This document shows, piece by piece, positions 5,131 to 5,393 of a stretch of DNA of 5,393 bases (the stretch's first letter is position 1; every line of letters starts with the position of its first letter). This DNA comes from an uncultured Succinatimonas sp. (lineage in GTDB: Bacteria; Pseudomonadota; Gammaproteobacteria; Enterobacterales; Succinivibrionaceae). Where the stretch lies: contig CALBLB010000022.1 of the NCBI GenBank assembly GCA_937896115.1, positions 1 to 5,393 on the forward strand, in the 5' to 3' direction. The translations under genes and the position numbers were made by a program. Below the pieces are notes generated by a model. The model did no database searches. It was not told where the DNA came from and saw only the letters and a list, made by a program, of their open reading frames with translations.

Positions 5131-5393
5131 CAAAGGGGGGCGTTGATGAGCGGGTTATTTGTTTTGAAAATGAATTAATCCAAAGTAGGGCAAGAGAGCT
5201 GTAGGTGTCATCTTTTTCGGTATCTGTTTTAACAGAATTTTTGAAAGATTTTTTGGATTTGAGCTATGTAGTGGATCTGTCTCCAGTAAAAAAGATGTTG
5301 AAGGCTTTAGGAACAAGGCTTTCGCACATGTAAGCATATATAAAGATAAGCGTCTTTAGCTTGGCATGTTTCTACTTGTTTAAAACATCCTTT
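5131..5393. other. AT-rich upstream region with no assigned gene
   Basis: This stretch is clearly more AT-rich than the his genes and holds no recognisable gene on either strand. A 60-codon minus-strand frame (5337-5155) has no ribosome site and no family features, and it stops before the predicted his promoter. On the plus strand there is a 10-codon frame at 5146-5178 preceded by AAAGGGGGG, and a 42-codon frame at 5205-5333. I find no tandem CAT/CAC codons on the minus strand, hence no his attenuator peptide. The region may be the intergenic space between hisG and a gene beyond the window, or may contain a decayed gene. Confidence 0.6.
5205..5333 (+). CDS. Short unassigned plus-strand reading frame, possibly a gene remnant
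   Basis: A GTG at 5205, immediately after an in-frame TAG, opens 42 codons ending in TAA at 5331-5333. A purine-rich GAGAG lies about 8-9 nt before the GTG. The product would be amphipathic and protein-like (it includes LTEFLKDFLDLSYVVDLSP and then KKMLKALGTRL). After the TAA the same frame stays open for 20 more codons to the window edge, including SVFSLACFYLFK. This could be a small protein, the start of a gene broken by a stop codon, or chance in AT-rich sequence. I do not recognise a family. Confidence 0.15.
   Translation: MSSFSVSVLTEFLKDFLDLSYVVDLSPVKKMLKALGTRLSHM

Noticed and set aside
5224..5235. CTGTTTTAACAG inverted repeat, considered as a LexA/SOS box
   Set aside because: The half-sites CTGT and ACAG are separated by 4 bases; the gammaproteobacterial LexA box needs 8. 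It is also far from the his promoter candidate.
5155..5337. 60-codon minus-strand frame upstream of hisG, considered as a his leader peptide or small protein
   Set aside because: It has only two scattered His codons, no ribosome-binding site, a low-complexity AT-driven composition, and it ends before the predicted his promoter.

Overview
The window is the promoter-proximal part of a histidine biosynthesis operon. All recognised genes lie on the minus strand, so transcription runs from high to low coordinates. The order is hisG (4118-5047), hisD (2826-4106), hisC (1701-2774), hisB (588-1691) and hisH (1-579, cut by the window edge a few codons before its expected end). This is the classical gammaproteobacterial hisGDCBH(AFI) order. 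HisB is the bifunctional histidinol-phosphatase/imidazoleglycerol-phosphate dehydratase of the Escherichia coli type, and the long, regulatory-domain-bearing HisG is also of that type. Together these point to a gammaproteobacterium. The proteins are clearly diverged from the Enterobacteriaceae sequences I remember. A host such as a member of the Succinivibrionaceae/Aeromonadales is a guess, not something the sequence proves.

HisG starts the pathway from PRPP and ATP. HisH is the glutaminase half of IGP synthase, with HisF expected beyond the window. HisB carries out the dehydratase step and the later phosphatase step, HisC the transamination between them, and HisD the final two oxidations to histidine. 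hisA, hisF and hisI(E) are not in the window and would be expected just beyond position 1.

Three of the four junctions are tight (8-11 bp), with the ribosome-binding site of the downstream gene overlapping or abutting the stop codon of the upstream gene. The exception is hisD-hisC (51 bp). It holds a perfect 8-bp GC-rich hairpin followed by a T-rich tract, which looks like an intrinsic terminator inside the operon.

Upstream of hisG (5048-5393) is an AT-rich region of about 350 bp. It has a candidate extended -10 promoter (5122-5130) and a hairpin that would sit at the extreme 5' end of the transcript (5083-5115). A 15-codon reading frame there overlaps the hisG start codon by ATGA. No histidine-codon-rich leader peptide of the E. 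coli/Salmonella attenuator type is visible. The distal part (about 5140-5393) holds only weak, unassigned short reading frames on the plus strand.

I see no defence system, mobile element, CRISPR array or RNA gene. The features most worth following up are the terminator between hisD and hisC, a roughly 12-residue in-frame insertion beside the active site of the HisB dehydratase domain, the unusual hisG leader, and a cysteine cluster at the HisG N-terminus.
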